Assembly (NCBI GenBank): GCA_029287275.1
Contig: JARFRL010000241.1
Coordinates: forward strand, 1-7,771
Origin: Pontiella desulfatans
GTDB taxonomy: Bacteria > Verrucomicrobiota > Kiritimatiellia > Kiritimatiellales > Pontiellaceae
Length of the DNA stretch: 7,771 nucleotides
Direction of reading: 5' to 3'
A model generated the notes under the pieces. It did no database searches. It was not told where the DNA came from and was given only the letters and a program-made list of their open reading frames with translations. The position numbers were made by a program, and so were the translations under genes. This document shows, piece after piece, positions 5,994 to 7,771 of this stretch; position 1 is the stretch's first letter, and the number at the start of each line of letters is the position of its first letter.

Positions 5994-7181
5994 CTAGAGC
6001 GCGAGTTTATAGATCTCAACCATGTCCTGAACGCTGGTTGGAATGATGCTGCTGATGCGATCCTTTTCGGGATCGCCGAACATCCGCATCACGTCCTCGG
6101 CCATCTGAACGAACTTGGAGTCGTCGATGCCGTCGCCGGAAAGCGTGAAAAGGCTGTCCACGCTCGCGAACCATTCTCTAACCGCGGGCGCCAGCTGCTT
6201 CGCGGCTTCCAGATCGTCCTCGGCGGTCACGTCGAAACAACGGCGCGCCATTTTCGCCCAGCGGTGCGGCAGCTTGTCGGCGAAGTATTCCATGTACGCG
6301 GGGATCACGACGCCCATGCCATGGCCGTGCGGCATGTCGTAGTGCGCGCTCAACGGCATTTCGATGGAGTGCATCGGAATGGTGCCCATGCGGCCGAGCG
6401 CCTGAAGGCCCTGCCAGCTGAAGATCGAGCAGAGCGCCAGCGTGCCGCGGGTTTCGAGATCGGTGGGATCCGCCACGATCTTGGCGAAGGCGTCTTTCAG
6501 CATCAGAATCAGCCCTTCCGTGACACGGTCCGCGAACTCCGATTTATCTTCGTCGGCCAGGTAACGCTCGATCTGATGCGAGAAGATGTCCACGCAACTA
6601 TCCTTGGTGATCGAAAGCGGTAGCGTCGCCAACACTTCCGGGTCGATGATCGCGACTTTCGGGATGCGGTACGGCGAGCGGCTGAAGCTCTTTTCTTTCG
6701 TTTCCCAGTTGGTCAGCACGCCGCCGGCGTTCACTTCGGATCCGGCCGCGGAAACCGTCGGAACCGCGACGATCGGATACGCGCCGGTGTATTCGCGCGG
6801 CGCGCGGTCGCCCAACACCACGTAGTCCCAGCTGTTTCCTCCGCTGAACGCGGTCGCGGCGATGTATTTGGATCCGTCGATCACGCTGCCGCCACCGAGC
6901 GCGACGACGCAATCGCACCCCGAATCCTTGAAAAGCTGAATGCCTTCGTCGATCGTGCTCGAGCGCGGATTGGGCTCGATTTTTTCAAAGACCACGACTT
7001 CCAGGCCTGCGGCTTCCAAATAGCCGATCGTTCGATCGATCAACGGCGCCAGCACCGGAACGCGGTGGTATGTGGCCAGAAACACTTTCTTGCCGTGCTC
7101 TTTCGTGATGTCGCCGAGTTCCGCGAGACGCCCGGGACCGTAGGTTAGCGTGGTCGGAAAGTTCCAGTCGAAGTTATCCAT
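5994..7181 (-). CDS. Iron-containing alcohol dehydrogenase / aldehyde reductase (YqhD/BdhA-like)
   Basis: A group III iron-dependent alcohol dehydrogenase that interconverts alcohols and aldehydes with NAD(P)H in the cytoplasm. The preferred start (M at 7181) gives 395 residues, normal for the family. Numbering from the upstream in-frame ATG at 7199, the nucleotide-binding loop GGGSVIDGSK is at 102-111. The metal ligands are D204, H208, H277 and H291; their spacing (+4, +73, +87) equals that of E. coli YqhD. They lie in DIFSHQIE and in PMHSIE...DMPHGHGMG. The AVPTVSAAGSE segment (145-155) is also typical. GGAG at 7192-7189, 7 nt before 7181, decides the start; the ATG at 7199 has none. The start overlaps the transporter stop by 8 bp. 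YqhD-like enzymes are broad-range aldehyde reductases, so the physiological substrate is open. In this cluster it may reduce a small sugar-derived aldehyde. A lactaldehyde reductase role is possible but unproven. Confidence 0.94.
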   Translation of the reverse strand: MDNFDWNFPTTLTYGPGRLAELGDITKEHGKKVFLATYHRVPVLAPLIDRTIGYLEAAGLEVVVFEKIEPNPRSSTIDEGIQLFKDSGCDCVVALGGGSVIDGSKYIAATAFSGGNSWDYVVLGDRAPREYTGAYPIVAVPTVSAAGSEVNAGGVLTNWETKEKSFSRSPYRIPKVAIIDPEVLATLPLSITKDSCVDIFSHQIERYLADEDKSEFADRVTEGLILMLKDAFAKIVADPTDLETRGTLALCSIFSWQGLQALGRMGTIPMHSIEMPLSAHYDMPHGHGMGVVIPAYMEYFADKLPHRWAKMARRCFDVTAEDDLEAAKQLAPAVREWFASVDSLFTLSGDGIDDSKFVQMAEDVMRMFGDPEKDRISSIIPTSVQDMVEIYKLAL

Positions 7182-7771
7182 TTTCTGTCTCCAATTCAAT
7201 CGTTGGTGTTTCTGCTATTGATTTCTTGTGATCCGTTAACGGTTTGCCTCGCCACCATGTCGCCAGCGAGGAGCCGGTGATATTCATCATGGGGCCGAAA
7301 ATCGCGGGAGCCAATCCGACGGTGGCCACCTTGCCCATCTGCAGCGCCAGCCCCGAGGCCAGTCCGCCGTTCTGCATGCCCACTTCAATGGCGATGGTCC
7401 GGCAGTCCCGCTCCTCCATCCGAAGCAACCGGGCGAAGAAATAGCCCAGCGTATATCCGAAGATGTTGTGCAGGAAACAGGCGGCCATGAGCAGCAGACC
7501 GATTTGAAGCAGACTGTCGCGGCCCGCGGCGGTTATCACGGTGATGATAACCGCGATGCCCACCATGGAAACCAACGAGAGGATTTTTTCCAGCACCTCT
7601 TTCCGCCCGTTGGCCAGCCACTTGAACAGGAACGCGAGGAAAATCGGCAGCACGGAGAAAAACAGCGCGTCCTTCAGCATGCCAACGCCGAGGCCGGCCA
7701 TGCCGGCGTCCGAACCCTGCAGGCTCATGACGTTCTTCAACAGGATGATGGCCAAATAGGCTCCCATCTGA
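7174..7771 (-). CDS. BASS-family sodium-coupled transporter, C-terminal part (partial)
   Basis: The C-terminal 197 or more residues of a bile acid:sodium symporter (BASS) family membrane protein. The frame is open through the window edge (CAG precedes the first ATG, at 7767), so the true start lies beyond 7771 and roughly 110-130 residues are missing if the length is normal. About six membrane segments are visible. In residues of the visible part these are roughly 1-16, 31-51, 62-81, 86-112, 123-143 and 148-171. The second sodium-binding repeat is clear: IAIEVGMQNGGLA carries E128 and Q132, matching the Glu and Gln four residues apart in bacterial ASBT homologues. Members import organic anions such as bile acids, pantoate or keto acids together with sodium, so an acidic or small polar glycan product is a possible cargo. 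It is the most upstream gene seen and overlaps the ADH start by 8 bp, which supports a shared transcript and linked function. The substrate is unknown. Confidence 0.9.
   Translation of the reverse strand, partial: QMGAYLAIILLKNVMSLQGSDAGMAGLGVGMLKDALFFSVLPIFLAFLFKWLANGRKEVLEKILSLVSMVGIAVIITVITAAGRDSLLQIGLLLMAACFLHNIFGYTLGYFFARLLRMEERDCRTIAIEVGMQNGGLASGLALQMGKVATVGLAPAIFGPMMNITGSSLATWWRGKPLTDHKKSIAETPTIELETENG

Noticed and set aside
5080..5997. 305-codon open frame on the plus strand, antisense to DUF4861
   Set aside because: It mirrors the high-GC DUF4861 gene, is rich in Arg, Ala and Val with no recognisable domain, and lacks a ribosome site. The opposite strand has a clear family match.
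5225..6019. 264-codon minus-strand frame overlapping DUF4861 in another phase
   Set aside because: Extremely Arg-rich translation with no domain signal; the overlapping DUF4861 frame has a signal peptide, a strong ribosome site and family motifs.
7182..7199. Longer ADH start at 7199
   Set aside because: The extra six residues are not typical of the family, and the good GGAG site lies between this ATG and the one at 7181, so it serves the latter.
1..7771. tRNA, rRNA, CRISPR, transposase, phage or toxin-antitoxin elements
   Set aside because: No direct-repeat arrays, RNA-gene signatures or mobile-element proteins were seen, and nearly all of the sequence is accounted for by the seven genes.

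Overview
The window holds seven genes, all on the minus strand, packed so tightly that one polycistronic transcript running from high to low coordinates is the simplest reading. Spacings in transcription order are an 8 bp overlap, then gaps of about 23, 47, 10, 24 and 60 nt. The cargo is an S1 sulfatase, a GH92 alpha-mannosidase, a DUF1080 protein, a DUF4861 protein and a GlcG/HbpS-like protein, at moderate to high GC and with no SusC/SusD pair. This mix suggests a glycan-degrading bacterium of the PVC group (Kiritimatiellota, Verrucomicrobiota, Lentisphaerota or Planctomycetota). A Kiritimatiellota relative is my best guess; the sequence alone cannot prove it.

Layout in transcription order: (1) 7771-7174, C-terminal part of a BASS-family sodium-coupled transporter, its start lying outside the window; (2) 7181-5994, iron-dependent alcohol dehydrogenase / aldehyde reductase; (3) 5970-5041, secreted DUF4861 protein; (4) 4993-2678, secreted GH92 exo-alpha-mannosidase; (5) 2667-2248, small GlcG/HbpS-like (DUF336) protein; (6) 2223-763, exported S1 sulfatase with the C-x-P-S-R formylglycine motif; (7) 702-55, secreted DUF1080 (3-keto-disaccharide hydrolase-like, concanavalin-fold) protein. 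No gap between genes exceeds 60 nt, and I saw no tRNA, rRNA, CRISPR, insertion sequence or convincing terminator.

Inferred joint role: four exported proteins (mannosidase, sulfatase, DUF1080, DUF4861) attack an extracytoplasmic, probably sulfated, mannose-containing glycan or glycoconjugate. A BASS carrier could import a small, probably anionic, product, and the cytoplasmic iron ADH could reduce an aldehyde arising from it. The mannosidase and sulfatase assignments are firm. The common substrate and the roles of DUF4861, DUF1080 and the GlcG-like protein are inference.

The most notable points are a nine-G tract sitting in the ribosome binding region of the sulfatase, a visible GC shift within the operon near 5000, the GH92 stop codon fused to the ribosome binding site of the GlcG-like gene, and a poorly understood DUF4861 protein tied to a transporter and a dehydrogenase.
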